Source of the DNA: Pseudomonas fuscovaginae SE-1
GTDB lineage: Bacteria; Pseudomonadota; Gammaproteobacteria; Pseudomonadales; Pseudomonadaceae
Direction of reading: 5' to 3'
NCBI RefSeq assembly: GCF_000364705.1
Contig: NZ_AQOH01000370.1
Location: 1-37,140 of the forward strand
Length of the DNA: 37,140 bases
Shown here: positions 7,306-15,721 of the stretch, in pieces
Position numbering within the stretch: the stretch's first letter is position 1
Layout: each line of letters opens with the position of its first letter
Made by a program: the position numbers and the translations under genes
Notes under the pieces: model-generated
What the model was told of the DNA's origin: nothing
The model's input: the letters and a program-made list of their open reading frames with translations, nothing else
The model's database searches: none

Positions 7306-9432
7306 TCAGAACGTGACGCTGGCGGTGATCCGCGCCGTACGCAACGCACCTTCCTCGACCTGAAGCGCACTGCTGCCGGTGGTCGACGGGTAATACTGCT
7401 TGTTGAACAGGTTGTCGACGTTCAACTGCAGGCTGCTCTTGTAGTCATGGGTCGGCAGGTCCCAGCGCAGAAACGCGTCGGCAACGGTGTAGCTGTCCAT
7501 CCAGAAGCTGTTGGCATCGTCGCCCGGCCGCTCGCCGACATAGCGGGCACCGGCGCCGACATGCCATTTGCCGACGCTGGCCGGCAACCCGAGGTGGTGG
7601 GTGACATACAGGCTGGCCGTGTGCATGGGCGCATTCGGCAACCGGTTGCCCTCTTGCGCGGGCGACTCGTCATTTTTCAGCACTTCGGTCTGATCGTAGG
7701 CGTAGGTGCCGATCACGCTCCAGTTCGGCGTGATTTCGCCGGTCACATCCAGCTCGACGCCACGCGAGCGGGCCTTGCCCACCGCCTCGTCGACACTGCT
7801 GCCATCGCTTTGCAGCACGCTGTTGACCAGGTTTTTCTTGACGATGTCATACACCGCCAGGTTTACGTTGAGCGCCTGACTGGGCGAGTACTTGATACCG
7901 GTTTCGTAGCTGCGGCCTTCGGTCGGTTTGAAGGTATGGCCCGCATCATCGGCATCGTTGGGCACGAACGAACGGCTGTAGTTGGCATAGAGCGCGACAC
8001 TCTCGGTCGGCTGGTAGACGATCCCGCCAAACGGCACGAACTGGTCGCCATTGGAATCGGCGCCCTTGGCATACGAGCTGCCGAGGCCCTGGTCGCTGTA
8101 CTGGTCCCAGTGTTCCTGACGACCACCGAACACCAGGATCCAGCGATCATTGAGGTGCCAGTTGTCCTTGAAGTAGACCGAGGTGGTAACCAGGTTGTTT
8201 TCGGCGTTGCTCTGCACGGCACTGATGGTCGCAGGCTCCGCCAGCCGGCCGTAGAGTGGGTTCTGGATGTTCAGGTTGCCGGCGGCCGTGCTGGCGTTGC
8301 GGTAGGTCTTGCCGCGGAACTTGTCCAGCGACTCGTTATCCACGCCCACGGTGATCTCGTGGCGCTGGCCGAACAGTTGCTGATCGCCGAGCAGATCCAG
8401 CGCGGTGTAGCGGCTCTCATAGTCGTAGTGGCCACCGTTGGCGATCCGCCGCAGAGTGTTGCCGGTCAATGTGCTCGGCTGGGCGATCGCCAGGCTGTAG
8501 CGATCCTCGGTCCAGCCGTAGGTCAGCCGGCTGCGCCAGGCTTCGTTGAGCTGGTACTCGAACTTCGCCGTGGTGCTCTGGCTGATGCCGACACTCTTGG
8601 CCCAGCGCTCGTCGAGACGATCGCGATAGCTGATGTCGGCCGGACGCCCCCTGACGAACACGGTGCCACGATCGAACGGGCTGGCGTAATCGTTGTAGGT
8701 GTAGGCCAGCGAGAAGCTCGCCCGGTCGCCCACCCAGGCGATCGACGGTGCGATCAGGGTATGTTCGTCGACCCCATAGTTGCGCCAGTAGTCCTCGTGG
8801 CTGCGTTCGGCGATCAGCCGATACGCCAGGTTGGTATCGCCCAGCGGCCCGGTGGTGTCTACACCGAAGGTGCCGCCGCCCTCGCTGTAGCCCGAACCGG
8901 TGAAGGTGGTGCTGCGGGTGAATTGCGGCTGCTTGCTGATCACGTTGATCAGCCCGCCCGGCTCCAGGGCGCCGTACATCAGCGAGGCCGGGCCCTTGAG
9001 AACCTCCACGTGGTCGGTGGTCGCGCCCAGGTTGTGGCCGATCGCCGAACGTATCCCGTCGCGCAGGATGGAGTTGTCGTCGTTGCTGCCAAAGCCACGC
9101 TTGATCAACGCGTCCTTGGTGCCGCCCAGGGTATTGGTCTGCGTGATACCGCTGACAAAGCGCATCGCGTCGTTCAGGTCCTTGACCTGATAATCCGCCA
9201 ACGTCTGGGCCGCCACGGTATTGATCGTCTGAGCTTCGTCGCGGATCTGGGTGGATCCTTTGCTCGCGGTCGACGTCTCGCTGCGGGTGTAGCTGTCGGC
9301 GTCACCCGTGCCGGCCGTACCCTGGATGACACTGACAGGCAACTCCGTGGCCGGCGGCGCGGCCATCGCCAGGCAGGGTAACGCGGAACACAGCAGGACT
9401 GACGCAGAGGTGCGATTGAGCAACTTGACCAC
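7306..9432 (-). CDS. TonB-dependent siderophore receptor
   Basis: A 708-aa outer membrane receptor. A signal peptide (LLCSALPCLAMAAP, cleavage near residue 25) is followed by a plug domain (about 55-165) with RGFGSNDDNSILRDGIR and VEVLKGPASLMYGALEPGGLIN, then a 22-strand-type barrel ending in VTF with the terminal Phe needed for insertion. There is no N-terminal signalling (STN) domain, so it should not act through an anti-sigma factor. The pattern fits the FhuA/FoxA-like ferric hydroxamate receptors, but the ligand cannot be fixed from sequence. The start is GTG 9432 with a GGAG site about 8 nt upstream. A Fur-box-like sequence just upstream indicates iron repression. No siderophore biosynthesis or ABC permease genes adjoin it, so it is an orphan receptor. 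Confidence 0.93.
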   Translation of the reverse strand: MVKLLNRTSASVLLCSALPCLAMAAPPATELPVSVIQGTAGTGDADSYTRSETSTASKGSTQIRDEAQTINTVAAQTLADYQVKDLNDAMRFVSGITQTNTLGGTKDALIKRGFGSNDDNSILRDGIRSAIGHNLGATTDHVEVLKGPASLMYGALEPGGLINVISKQPQFTRSTTFTGSGYSEGGGTFGVDTTGPLGDTNLAYRLIAERSHEDYWRNYGVDEHTLIAPSIAWVGDRASFSLAYTYNDYASPFDRGTVFVRGRPADISYRDRLDERWAKSVGISQSTTAKFEYQLNEAWRSRLTYGWTEDRYSLAIAQPSTLTGNTLRRIANGGHYDYESRYTALDLLGDQQLFGQRHEITVGVDNESLDKFRGKTYRNASTAAGNLNIQNPLYGRLAEPATISAVQSNAENNLVTTSVYFKDNWHLNDRWILVFGGRQEHWDQYSDQGLGSSYAKGADSNGDQFVPFGGIVYQPTESVALYANYSRSFVPNDADDAGHTFKPTEGRSYETGIKYSPSQALNVNLAVYDIVKKNLVNSVLQSDGSSVDEAVGKARSRGVELDVTGEITPNWSVIGTYAYDQTEVLKNDESPAQEGNRLPNAPMHTASLYVTHHLGLPASVGKWHVGAGARYVGERPGDDANSFWMDSYTVADAFLRWDLPTHDYKSSLQLNVDNLFNKQYYPSTTGSSALQVEEGALRTARITASVTF

Positions 9433-9460
9433 GGGGATGACTCCGTACCGGATAACGAAA

Positions 9461-9479
9461 GAGAATGATTCCTACTCCC
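9461..9479 (-). promoter_or_regulatory. Putative Fur box
   Basis: GAGAATGATTCCTACTCCC matches the 19-bp Fur consensus at 12 of 19 positions by eye, and the preceding GATAACGAAA extends the match. It lies about 30 bp upstream of the GTG start of the siderophore receptor gene, where a Fur operator is expected. Confidence 0.6.
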
Positions 9480-9609
9480 CTACACGAGCCAGAGCACCAC
9501 TTACCTCACCTGCCGTGAAAAATACTTTTTCCCAAAAGCCCGCCATAATGTTCGCCCGCCTGTTTCGCGCCGAATTGCAGGCCCATGAATTCCAGGGAAT
9601 TTTCCAGAA

Positions 9610-10533
9610 ATGCCAATTGGTGATCCAAGAAACCTGTCCGATCTCTATTACTTCGCCAAGGTAGTGGAAGCCGGTGGTTTCGCCGCCGCCGGACGCCTGC
9701 TGGGGATTCCCAAGTCGCGGCTGTCGCGACGCATCGCCGAACTGGAAGAGCGCCTCGGCGCGCGGCTGCTGCAGCGCACCACCCGGCAGTTGAAGCTGAC
9801 GGCGGTGGGCGAACGCTACCTGCGCCATTGCCAGGCCATGCTGCTGGAGGCGGAAATGGCCGACGAGGCCGTGGCCAGCATGTCCAGCGAACCGCGCGGA
9901 CGACTGCGGGTGTCGTGCCCGGTCGGGTTGGCCCAGGAATTCATGCCACGGGTGATTGCCAGCTTCCTGGCGACACACCCGCAGGTTCAACTGGAAGTGG
10001 TGATGGTCAACCGGAGGGTCGACCTGGTCACCGAAGGGATCGACGTCGCCCTGCGGGTGCGCGGGCATGGTGACGAAGACCCGTCACTGGTCACCCGACG
10101 GCTGCGCCAGGCCCAGACCTTCATGCTCGCCACCCCGCAATTCCTGGAACAGAACCCCATCCACAGCCTCGAGGACCTGGCGAAGGTACCGGTGCTCGGC
10201 GCACTGGAAGCCGACCGGCTGGTTCACCTGAGCCTGCTGGACGAACACGGGCAAAAACGCGAACTGGCGCTCGAAGCCCGGCTGGGCGTGGACGACTTCA
10301 TCGTGCGCAAGGCCTGTGCCCTCGCCGGGCTGGGCTTTACCACGCTGCCCATGCTGTACTGCGAAGAAGAACTGACCAACGGGACTTTCGTCCGTATCCT
10401 CCCCGAATGGTCGTTGCCAGGCGGCTGGCTGCAGGCGGTCTACCCTCATCGACGCGGGCTGCTGCCGGCCGTGCGGGCGTGGATCGACCATTTGGCCGAA
10501 GCCTTCAGGGAATGTGGAGACAGAGCACTATGA
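9610..10533 (+). CDS. LysR-family transcriptional regulator
   Basis: A 307-aa regulator with an N-terminal winged helix-turn-helix (residues about 8-66: DLYYFAKVVEAGGFAAAGRL through QRTTRQLKLTAVG) and a C-terminal periplasmic-binding-like effector domain (about 95-300). The KSRLSRRIAELEERLGARLL stretch is the recognition helix and linker typical of the CrgA/AaeR subgroup that responds to aromatic or quinone-like compounds. The start at 9610 fits the family N-terminus, although no good ribosome binding site precedes it. Its stop overlaps the start of the MmcQ gene (ATGA), so the two are translationally coupled. It is divergent from the TonB receptor. Regulators of this subgroup often control azoreductase or quinone-detoxifying genes; azoR lies 2.4 kb away, but a link is only a guess. 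Confidence 0.9.
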   Translation: MPIGDPRNLSDLYYFAKVVEAGGFAAAGRLLGIPKSRLSRRIAELEERLGARLLQRTTRQLKLTAVGERYLRHCQAMLLEAEMADEAVASMSSEPRGRLRVSCPVGLAQEFMPRVIASFLATHPQVQLEVVMVNRRVDLVTEGIDVALRVRGHGDEDPSLVTRRLRQAQTFMLATPQFLEQNPIHSLEDLAKVPVLGALEADRLVHLSLLDEHGQKRELALEARLGVDDFIVRKACALAGLGFTTLPMLYCEEELTNGTFVRILPEWSLPGGWLQAVYPHRRGLLPAVRAWIDHLAEAFRECGDRAL

Positions 10534-10880
10534 GCATGAACCAGGAGGCCGTTGCACGCTTGTGCCTCGACCTGCCCGGCGCTCGGGAAGACTACAAATG
10601 GGGCGGCGTACGGGTGTTTTCGGTCGCCGGAACCAAGATGTTCGCGCTGCTCAACCTGAGCGGCGACACCCTGTCGTTCAAGGTCGACAAGGAACTGTTC
10701 CTCGGTCATGTCGACCGCCCCGGCATCCGTCCCGCGCCTTATCTGGCGCGGGCGTTCTGGATCACCATGAACGCGCCCTATCCGCTGGCTGCCGAGGAGC
10801 TGCAGGACCTGCTGCGCCGCTCCCACCAACTGGTGGTGGCCAAACTGCCCAAGCGCACTCAGGTCGGCCTGCTGCTGTAG
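10530..10880 (+). CDS. MmcQ/YjbR family protein
   Basis: A 116-aa protein with the YjbR fold pattern: an N-terminal CLDLPGAREDYKWGG segment, FSVAGTKMFALLNL strand pair, LSFKVDKELF, and a C-terminal ELQDLLRRSHQLVVAKLPKR helix. The family has a CyaY-like, double-wing fold and is called DNA-binding on structural grounds; its role is not established. The start codon overlaps the LysR stop (ATGA). An alternative ATG two codons later (SMNQ) gives nearly the same product. Confidence 0.88.
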   Translation: MSMNQEAVARLCLDLPGAREDYKWGGVRVFSVAGTKMFALLNLSGDTLSFKVDKELFLGHVDRPGIRPAPYLARAFWITMNAPYPLAAEELQDLLRRSHQLVVAKLPKRTQVGLLL

Positions 10881-10887
10881 TGTCGCG

Positions 10888-11322
10888 CTACAGGAAGGAC
10901 AGATGGGCCAGGCTGGCGTCGAGGAAGAGCCGGTCGATCCAGAATACCTGGTGCAGCACGACGATCAGCCAGAACACGACCTGGAACGACAGCTTGCGGG
11001 TCTTGTGCCGGAACGCCTGCTGGGCGAGCAACGCCCCTGGCCAGCCCCCCAGCAGTTCGACGCCATGCAGGACCTTCTCCGGGATGCGCCAGGCCTCATT
11101 GCGTGCCTTGCGCTTGTCGTTCCAATAGAGAACGAACGCCAACAGGCTGGCGACCGCGTAGATCCACAGCGGCCAGCTCGTCCCGCTTTCCAGCCACAGG
11201 CGCAATGAGCCAAATCCCGGCAAGGCACACAGCAGCAGCCACAGCACGACCTTGAGCTTGAGCTGCCGGACCCGGCCGACCGAGGCTGGCCGGACGTTCC
11301 CGGAGCTGTTCGGCTTGCTCAT
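10888..11322 (-). CDS. DUF1294 inner membrane protein
   Basis: A 144-aa protein with about four hydrophobic segments (around 22-40, 48-65, 92-100 and 115-133). The conserved DUF1294 signature is present: YWNDKRKARNEAWRIPE followed by LLGGWPGALLAQQAFRHKT. The N-terminus (MSKPNSSGNVRPASVGR) is basic and cytoplasmic. In some bacteria this domain is fused to cold-shock domains, but here it stands alone. The ATG overlaps the uppP stop by the ATGA arrangement, so it is the second gene of an uppP operon. It is convergent with the MmcQ gene, with 7 bp between stops. Its function is unknown. Confidence 0.88.
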   Translation of the reverse strand: MSKPNSSGNVRPASVGRVRQLKLKVVLWLLLCALPGFGSLRLWLESGTSWPLWIYAVASLLAFVLYWNDKRKARNEAWRIPEKVLHGVELLGGWPGALLAQQAFRHKTRKLSFQVVFWLIVVLHQVFWIDRLFLDASLAHLSFL

Positions 11323-12146
11323 CCCTTGGTCGACCAGTCGACCCAGCCGAACTGCCAGGTGGCCAGGATCACCAGGCCGAACACGATCCGGTACCAGGCG
11401 AAGGCTGCATAACTGTGGCTGGCGATGAATTTCAGCAGGCCACGCACCGCGATCATCGCGAACACGAAGGAGGTCACGAAGCCCACCGCGAACACCGGCA
11501 GGTCGGCCATCTGGAACTGATGACGGAAGCCGTAGCCGGAGTACACCGCGGCGGCGACCATGGTCGGCATGGCCAGGAAGAACGAGAACTCGGTGGCGGT
11601 CTTGCGCGACAGGCCGAACAGCAGGCCGCCGATGATGGTCGCTCCGGAACGGGAAGTTCCCGGAATCATCGCCAGGCACTGGGCGAAACCGACCTTCAGG
11701 GCGTCCTGCCAACGGATCTCATCCACCGTTTCGGCATGCACCGTGTGTTCGCGGCGCTCGGCCCAGAGAATGATCACCCCGCCCACCACCAGCGCCGAGG
11801 CCACGGTGATCGGGTTGAACAGGTAGGTGGCGATCACTTCCTTGAACAACACCCCGAGAATCACCGCCGGCATGAAGGCCACCAGCAGATTGACGGTGAA
11901 ACGCTGGGCGCTGCGTTCCCTGGGCAGGTCGCGCACCACGCTGAAGACCTTCGCGCGAAACTCCCAGACCACCGCGAGGATCGCCGCCAGTTGAATGATG
12001 ATATTGAAGGCGATTGCCCGTTCACCGCCAAACCCGAGCAGATCCGCCACGATGATCTGGTGGCCGGTGCTGGAAATCGGCAGGAATTCCGTCAGCCCCT
12101 CGACAATACCCAGTATCAACGCCTGTGCGGCGGTCCAAAGATCCAT
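11319..12146 (-). CDS. uppP: Undecaprenyl-diphosphatase (UppP/BacA)
   Basis: A 275-aa polytopic inner membrane enzyme that dephosphorylates undecaprenyl diphosphate, recycling the lipid carrier for peptidoglycan and O-antigen synthesis; it also confers bacitracin tolerance. Both catalytic motifs are intact: EGLTEFLPISSTGH (residues 16-29) with the essential glutamates and the Ser/His, and PGTSRSG (162-168) with the key arginine. A GAGGGGG ribosome binding site lies 6-7 nt before the ATG. It is followed directly by the DUF1294 gene with overlapping stop and start. Confidence 0.96.
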   Translation of the reverse strand: MDLWTAAQALILGIVEGLTEFLPISSTGHQIIVADLLGFGGERAIAFNIIIQLAAILAVVWEFRAKVFSVVRDLPRERSAQRFTVNLLVAFMPAVILGVLFKEVIATYLFNPITVASALVVGGVIILWAERREHTVHAETVDEIRWQDALKVGFAQCLAMIPGTSRSGATIIGGLLFGLSRKTATEFSFFLAMPTMVAAAVYSGYGFRHQFQMADLPVFAVGFVTSFVFAMIAVRGLLKFIASHSYAAFAWYRIVFGLVILATWQFGWVDWSTKG

Positions 12147-12438
12147 CGTTTCCCCCTCAAGGCCCGCTCCCGCAGGGCCCTAAAAAAATCGAAAAGCGTG
12201 GCTCGCCACTCGGGCGATCCCCTGGCGAGCCCGCCGTGCAGCCCGTCGACAAACCGTGAAAAATGCCTGAAAAATCAAACGGCAACTCAGGTTTGTCGAG
12301 ATCGGGCCGAAATCCTATCAGACATGCCTGTTTATCGCTGCCTCGATAGTAGCCATAAGGAGGCTGTGCAGCGCTGGGAAAACCTGCTGCTATAGAGCCC
12401 AGAGCGACACGACAACAAGAAAAAGGAATGGTGGTCTT
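12147..12438. other. Divergent promoter region with hairpin
   Basis: This 292-bp region separates divergent uppP and the chemoreceptor gene. It contains GGCTCGCCA and TGGCGAGCC (12200-12208 and 12223-12231), a perfect 9-bp inverted repeat with a 14-nt loop, REP-like in composition. I could not identify a convincing sigma-70 or FliA (sigma-28) promoter by eye. Confidence 0.4.
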
Positions 12439-14073
12439 ATGAAAAGCTTGCGCAATGTGTCGATCAGCCGGCGCCTGTGGCTCATCCTGGTCCTGGCGGT
12501 GGGCATGCTGCTGACCCAGGGTTTGCTGATGCTCAAGCAGACCCATGACAACCTCTACCAGGCCAAGGCCCTGAAGACCCAGCACGTGGTCCAGATCGCC
12601 AGCGGCATTCTCGCTTACTACCACGGCCTGGAAACGGCCGGCACTCTCGGCCGCGATGCCGCGCAGAAGCAGGCGCTGAGCGTGATACGCGAGCTGCGCT
12701 ACGACCAGAACGACTATTTCTGGATCAACGACCTGCGCCCGGTGATGGTCATGCATCCGACCAACCCCAAGCTCGAGGGCCAGGACCTGTCCGGCATCAA
12801 GGACCCCGATGGCTATGCGCTCTTCAATGAGATGGTGATTCTGGCCAAGGCCAAGGGCCGCGGCATGATCGACTACCGCTGGCCGAAACCGGGCGCCAGC
12901 GCCCCGGTGCAGAAAACCTCCTACGTGCAATTGTTCGAGCCCTGGGGCTGGATCATCGGTTCAGGCGTCTACATCGACGATGTGCAGGCCGAGTTCTACG
13001 GGCAGGTACGCAATGCCTCGCTGATCGGTCTGGCGATTGCCGTGCTGCTGAGCATACTCGTCCTGCTGATCGGCCGCAGTGTCGTCCACCCGCTGCAGGA
13101 AACGGTCCAGGCCATGGCCAACATCGCCAGCGGCGAAAGCGACCTGACCCGCACCCTTGAAACCCACGGCCAGGACGAGGTGACCCAATTGGCCCGTCAC
13201 TTCAACGCCTTCACCAACAAGTTGCGTGGCGTGGTCAGCCAGTTGCAGGCTTCGGCCAGCGAACTCGGCCAATCCTCCAGCGCGCTGGGCACCAGCGCCA
13301 TCGAGGCCCAGGCGCGCAGCCAGCAGCAATCGCAACAGATGGAAATGGTCGCGACGGCGATCAACCAGGTCACCTATGGCGTGCAGGACGTGGCCAAGAA
13401 CGCCGAGCAGGCCGCCAGCGAGGTGCGCGATGCCGAAGGCCAGGCCCGCCAGGGCCAGTTGAACATCGACAACAGCCTGCAGCAGATCGACCAGTTGTCC
13501 GCCACCATCGCCCAGGCCGTCGAGGTGATCCGGACCCTGGCCGCCGAAAGCACACAGATCGGCAGCGTCCTGGAAGTGATCCGTGCCATCGCCGAGCAGA
13601 CCAACCTGCTCGCCCTGAACGCCGCCATCGAGGCCGCACGGGCCGGTGAACAGGGGCGCGGCTTCGCCGTGGTGGCCGACGAAGTGCGCCTGCTGGCCCA
13701 ACGTACGCAGAAATCCACCGCGGAGATCCAGGCGATGATCGAACGCCTGCAGAATCACTCCGAGGCCGCGGTGAAAGTCATCGGCGACAGCAGCCGCGCC
13801 TCGCAACAGACCATCGAGCAGGCCGGACTGGCCGGCGAAAGCCTGACCGCCATCGGCCAGGCGCTGCGCAACCTCAACGGCCTCAACGCGTCCATTGCCA
13901 GCGCCACCCTGCAACAGGCCCACGTGGTCGAGGAGATCAACCAGAACGTCACCGAGGCGGCGGGCCTGTCCCACAACACCGCCCTGGCGGCCGAACAGTC
14001 GAGCAGCGACAGCGACCGGCTCAAGGTCCTGAGCGAACAGCTCAACGGACTGTTGCGCCAGTTCCGCATCTGA
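12439..14073 (+). CDS. Methyl-accepting chemotaxis protein, single Cache sensor
   Basis: A 544-aa transmembrane chemoreceptor. TM1 is at about 12-31; a periplasmic sCache_2-type domain (35-188) has the signature YFWINDLRPVMVMHPTNP and LEGQDLSGIKDPDG; TM2 is at 192-212, followed by a HAMP domain (213-266) and a long cytoplasmic coiled coil. The hairpin tip EVIRAIAEQTNLLALNAAIE and following AARAGEQGRGFAVVADEVR (residues 379-416) is the CheA/CheW-binding region. No C-terminal CheR/CheB pentapeptide is present. sCache_2 receptors often sense short organic acids, but the ligand is not predictable here. The gene is monocistronic; the start ATG has AAAGGAATGG about 10 nt upstream. Confidence 0.95.
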   Translation: MKSLRNVSISRRLWLILVLAVGMLLTQGLLMLKQTHDNLYQAKALKTQHVVQIASGILAYYHGLETAGTLGRDAAQKQALSVIRELRYDQNDYFWINDLRPVMVMHPTNPKLEGQDLSGIKDPDGYALFNEMVILAKAKGRGMIDYRWPKPGASAPVQKTSYVQLFEPWGWIIGSGVYIDDVQAEFYGQVRNASLIGLAIAVLLSILVLLIGRSVVHPLQETVQAMANIASGESDLTRTLETHGQDEVTQLARHFNAFTNKLRGVVSQLQASASELGQSSSALGTSAIEAQARSQQQSQQMEMVATAINQVTYGVQDVAKNAEQAASEVRDAEGQARQGQLNIDNSLQQIDQLSATIAQAVEVIRTLAAESTQIGSVLEVIRAIAEQTNLLALNAAIEAARAGEQGRGFAVVADEVRLLAQRTQKSTAEIQAMIERLQNHSEAAVKVIGDSSRASQQTIEQAGLAGESLTAIGQALRNLNGLNASIASATLQQAHVVEEINQNVTEAAGLSHNTALAAEQSSSDSDRLKVLSEQLNGLLRQFRI

Positions 14074-14094
14074 CCAGGCACAGGGGGGCTACCG

Positions 14095-14252
14095 TTCGCG
14101 GATGAATCCGGCTCTCACAGTAGGGTGAGCCCCAGGAAGTTGGATACCCATCCACCCTTGAAGGCAGCCCAGCACCGCGGCGGACACAAGATTTGTGATC
14201 ACCGCGGTACCTTGTGGGAGGCGGCGGTCCGGCGACCCGGTTTATCCGCGAA
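14095..14252. repeat. Degenerate inverted REP pair
   Basis: TTCGCGGATGAATCCGG (14095-14111) is an inverted, slightly diverged copy of CCCGGTTTATCCGCGAA (14236-14252). The sequences next to each (CTCTCACAG and TTGTGGGAGGCGG) look like decayed GTGGGAGCGG REP cores. Between them is an inverted pair CACCGCGG / CCGCGGT (around 14175-14211). The element fills most of the gap between the chemoreceptor gene and pnuC. Confidence 0.6.
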
Positions 14253-14322
14253 CAGGCCCCTGAAACCCGCCGTCCCGCCCAGGCAATCCCCAGGAAACCT
14301 CCCTTCCCCTGCCCACTCTGGG

Positions 14323-14328
14323 TACAAT
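14323..14328 (+). promoter_or_regulatory. Probable -10 element for pnuC
   Basis: TACAAT in the context TGGGTACAATTCGCC lies 33 bp before the pnuC ATG and differs from TATAAT at one position. The -35 region (around 14300) is C-rich and not recognisable, so an activator may be needed. Confidence 0.4.
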
Positions 14329-14361
14329 TCGCCCCTTTCCTTTCGATCCAGAGGTTTTCCC

Positions 14362-14925
14362 ATGTCCGGGCTTGAACTGTTCGCCGCCGCACTCGGCGTG
14401 ATCGCCGTCTGGCTGACGGTCAGACAGAATCCCTGGTGCTGGCCGATCGGCCTGGTCATGGTGCTGATCTACAGTTGGATCTTCTTCGATGTGAAGCTCT
14501 ACTCGGACATGCTGCTGCAGGGGGTCTACGCCGTGCTGCAGCTCTATGGCTGGTGGCAATGGACCCGCGGCGGCGGCGTGCACCAGGGGCGCGACGTGAC
14601 CCGACTCGGTCCGCGAGCCCTGCTGGCCGGCCTCGCCGCCGGTGCCCTGGGCAGCCTGCTGCTCGGTGCCGCCATGGCCACCTGGACCGATGCCGCGCAA
14701 CCCTGGCTCGATGCCGCACTGACCGCCTTCAGCCTGGTGGCACAGTGGTGGATGGCACAGAAACGCATCCAGTGCTGGCCACTGTGGATCGCCGTCGATG
14801 TGATCTTCGTCGGCCTGTTCATCTACAAGGACCTGTACCTGACCGCCGCCCTCTATGGCCTGTTCACCCTGCTGGCCGTGCAGGGCTGGCGCGAATGGCG
14901 TAGCGACCCGGCGCTGCGGGCATGA
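14362..14925 (+). CDS. pnuC: Nicotinamide riboside transporter PnuC
   Basis: A 187-aa inner membrane protein of the PnuC family with about seven hydrophobic segments. The family signature is visible: QNPWCWPIGLVMVLIYSWIF, then LYSDMLLQGVYAVLQLYGWW (residues about 24-67), and a second tryptophan-rich repeat WWMAQKRIQCWPLWIAVDV. PnuC carries out facilitated diffusion of nicotinamide riboside, trapped inside by phosphorylation. The start ATG 14362 has AGAGG about 8 nt upstream; an upstream in-frame start at 14125 would run through the REP pair and is rejected. The stop overlaps the next gene's start (ATGA), and that gene encodes the expected kinase. Confidence 0.94.
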   Translation: MSGLELFAAALGVIAVWLTVRQNPWCWPIGLVMVLIYSWIFFDVKLYSDMLLQGVYAVLQLYGWWQWTRGGGVHQGRDVTRLGPRALLAGLAAGALGSLLLGAAMATWTDAAQPWLDAALTAFSLVAQWWMAQKRIQCWPLWIAVDVIFVGLFIYKDLYLTAALYGLFTLLAVQGWREWRSDPALRA

Positions 14926-15446
14926 AGGTCGTGGTGCTGGCGGGCCCCGAATCCAGCGGCAAGAGCTGGCTCTGCGAGGCCCTGCAGGCGCGTTTCGGCG
15001 GTCTGCTGGTGGGTGAGTACGTGCGCCATTTCATCGAGCGGGAACAACGCGACACCTGCCTGGCCGACATTCCCGCCATCGCCCGCGGCCAACTGGCCTG
15101 GGAGGACGAAGCGCGGGCCCGGCAGCCTTCGCTGCTGATTCTCGATACCCACCTGCTGAGCAACATCCTCTGGAGCCAGACCCTGTTCGGCGACTGCCCC
15201 TCCTGGCTCGAACCCGCCCTGCTGGCCCGGCATTACGACCTGCACCTGTTGCTCCGCCCCGACGGCGTCGACTGGACCGACGACGGTCAGCGCTGCCAGC
15301 CCGACCTGGAGGACCGCCGGGCGTTCTTCGAAGCCAGCCGGCAGTGGCTGACCCGGCATCGGCAGGCGGTCCGGATACTCGGCGGCGACTGGCAGCAACG
15401 GCATCGGCAGGCCATGAACGCAGTCGAGCAACTGCTGGCCCGATAA
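14922..15446 (+). CDS. NadR-type nicotinamide riboside kinase
   Basis: A 174-aa P-loop protein corresponding to the C-terminal ribosylnicotinamide kinase domain of NadR (AAA_28 family). Walker A is GPESSGKS (residues 8-15). EYVRHFIEREQRDTC and LLILDTHLLSNILWSQTLFG match the substrate and Walker B regions, and VDWTDDGQR is the typical lid region. The enzyme phosphorylates nicotinamide riboside to NMN. It lacks both the N-terminal HTH and the NMN adenylyltransferase domain of full-length NadR, so it should not be a repressor. The overlap with pnuC shows a two-gene uptake-and-trap operon. Confidence 0.92.
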   Translation: MKVVVLAGPESSGKSWLCEALQARFGGLLVGEYVRHFIEREQRDTCLADIPAIARGQLAWEDEARARQPSLLILDTHLLSNILWSQTLFGDCPSWLEPALLARHYDLHLLLRPDGVDWTDDGQRCQPDLEDRRAFFEASRQWLTRHRQAVRILGGDWQQRHRQAMNAVEQLLAR

Positions 15447-15585
15447 CCCCGGGCAAAAGCACAAAAACCGGGTTCGCGTGCCGAAGTGTCCACCCATGAA
15501 ACACCCCGCACCGCTGCAAACGACCAGATTCAACACCTTCGGGCCATTGCGCGAAGATGTGTCAAGCCGCTGATACAGCCGCCCG

Positions 15586-15607
15586 AAAGCCCATTCCACA
15601 GGGCTTT
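15586..15607 (+). terminator. Hairpin after the pnuC operon
   Basis: AAAGCCC and GGGCTTT form a perfect 7-bp stem with an 8-nt loop about 140 bp past the NadR-kinase stop. The U-tract is short (TTT in the stem only), so it is a weak terminator candidate. Confidence 0.35.
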
Positions 15608-15638
15608 GCCAATCCTCCTGCACGCTCCCGGCCCGGGC

Positions 15639-15658
15639 CTGTTTCAAAGCTGAAACAG
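15639..15658. promoter_or_regulatory. Perfect palindrome upstream of fapA, likely activator site
   Basis: CTGTTTCA-AAGC-TGAAACAG is an 8-bp perfect inverted repeat with a 4-bp spacer. It lies about 65 bp upstream of the -24 GG of the sigma-54-type promoter, a normal distance for an enhancer-binding protein site. A partial half-site (AGAAACAG) also occurs in the upstream region of the sigma-54 activator gene near 22190. Confidence 0.6.
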
Positions 15659-15721
15659 ACAAAAACCGTCACTCGCCCAACAGCAACCACAACCCGTTGT
15701 TTCTAAAGAAAAAACCAAAAT

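Noticed and set aside
7258..9381. 707-aa open frame on the plus strand opposite the TonB receptor gene
   Set aside because: Shadow of the receptor gene, with composition biased to G, V, A, Q and R.
12157..12186. GC stem followed by an A-run between uppP and the chemoreceptor gene, considered as a terminator
   Set aside because: The A-run lies on the wrong side for either flanking gene, which diverge here; nothing needs ending at this place.
14074..14361. Possible riboswitch (TPP or NAD type) before pnuC
   Set aside because: None of the conserved cores is present; the sequence is explained by a degraded REP pair.
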